Shown piece by piece: positions 22,087 to 22,308 of a stretch of 22,308 bases of DNA (positions within the stretch are counted from its first letter, which is position 1; every line of letters begins with the position of its first letter). The notes beneath the pieces were generated by a model. The model was not told where the DNA came from. It searched no databases and worked only from the letters and a program-made list of their open reading frames with translations. Made by a program: the position numbers and the translations under genes. Location of the stretch: the IMG/VR virus record IMGVR_UViG_3300013372_002913, positions 1-22,308 of that record; one strand, 5' to 3'. The stretch comes from a virus.

Positions 22087-22308
22087 TTAATGGTTAACAA
22101 AAGGATTATATCGTTTATCTAAAATATCTTTATTATTCAAAAACCAATCAGTTGTTAACTTAATACCTTCTTCTAATGAAGTATGACTTTTGAATCCATA
22201 TTTATTCATCTTATTCATACTCATCAATCTTTTTTTATCTCCACTCGGTACGTCTGTTAACCACTTAACATCAATATCTTTTCCTGAATGTTTGATAACT
22301 AATTCAAC
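22087..22308 (-). CDS. C-terminal end of an NAD-dependent epimerase (partial)
   Basis: The minus-strand frame is open from the window edge to TAA at 22087, giving the last 73 residues of a protein that continues to the right. The sequence contains IDVKWLTDVPSGDKKRLMSM, then YGFKSHTSLEEGIKLTTDWF and a final NPFVNH. The W-x(4)-P-x-G-x(3)-R pattern and the late GF-x(4)-SLEEGI-x(2)-T-x-x-WF are typical of the C-terminal substrate domain of GDP-L-fucose synthase and related epimerases. With the neighbouring full epimerase and the Gmd-like enzyme it suggests a three-step deoxyhexose pathway. The nucleotide-binding half lies outside the window. Confidence 0.82.
   Translation of the reverse strand, partial: VELVIKHSGKDIDVKWLTDVPSGDKKRLMSMNKMNKYGFKSHTSLEEGIKLTTDWFLNNKDILDKRYNPFVNH

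Noticed and set aside
1-22308. tRNA genes, CRISPR arrays, transposase genes or integrase attachment sites
   Set aside because: I saw no tRNA-like cloverleaf, regular spacer-repeat pattern, terminal inverted repeats or transposase motif, and nearly all bases are coding.

Overview
This strongly AT-rich window is gene-dense, with almost no non-coding DNA. It reads as the surface-glycan or protein-modification region of a large tailed phage, probably marine. That is inference: no terminase, capsid, tail or replication gene lies in the window. It rests on long same-strand runs of short genes joined by ATGA/TAATG overlaps, a Hint-domain protein with repetitive beta-rich sequence, several tiny ORFs, and a mix of 2OG-Fe(II) oxygenases, SGNH proteins, sugar-nucleotide enzymes and glycosyltransferases that I associate with marine T4-like phages. 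Start codons have no visible Shine-Dalgarno sequence and instead carry AT-rich leaders, often ending TTAATATG. This fits a Bacteroidota-type translation system, so a flavobacterial host is plausible but unproven. A bacterial polysaccharide island is the main alternative.

Layout. Positions 1-1172 hold two plus-strand genes: the 3' part of a TibC/BAHT-like iron-finger heptosyltransferase homologue and an FkbM methyltransferase. They converge, with interlocked stop codons, on a single minus-strand array that fills the remaining 21 kb. In transcription order (right to left) the array has these parts. (a) 22308-17696: sugar-nucleotide enzymes (two NAD-dependent epimerase/dehydratases, a Gmd-like dehydratase, an RmlC-like epimerase) with an SGNH protein, a conserved protein of unknown function and a PhyH-type oxygenase. 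(b) 17699-13540: a split thiamine-diphosphate E1 enzyme whose beta subunit is fused to a glycosyltransferase-like region, then a NodU/CmcH carbamoyltransferase and a 38-residue basic peptide. (c) 13535-12484: an oxygenase and a short SDR. (d) 12401-10068: a 777-residue protein with two complete tandem Hint domains at its C-terminus and possible remains of a third. (e) 10056-3563: a 50-residue ORF, a SET protein, a cluster of 2OG oxygenases (one with its metal site lost), an SGNH protein, a radical-SAM/SPASM protein, a GT-A glycosyltransferase and a duplicated remnant of it. (f) 3544-1169: a second radical-SAM protein, a short sulfotransferase-like protein and another SGNH protein.

Together the genes could make unusual sugars (dehydration, epimerisation, two-carbon transfer), attach them, and decorate glycans or proteins by hydroxylation, carbamoylation, sulfation, methylation and acylation/deacylation. 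The main items for follow-up are the tandem Hint protein, the E1beta-glycosyltransferase fusion, the oxygenase/glycosyltransferase cassette with its broken second copy, the metal-site-dead oxygenase paralogue, and two small genes at 9904-10056 and 13540-13656.
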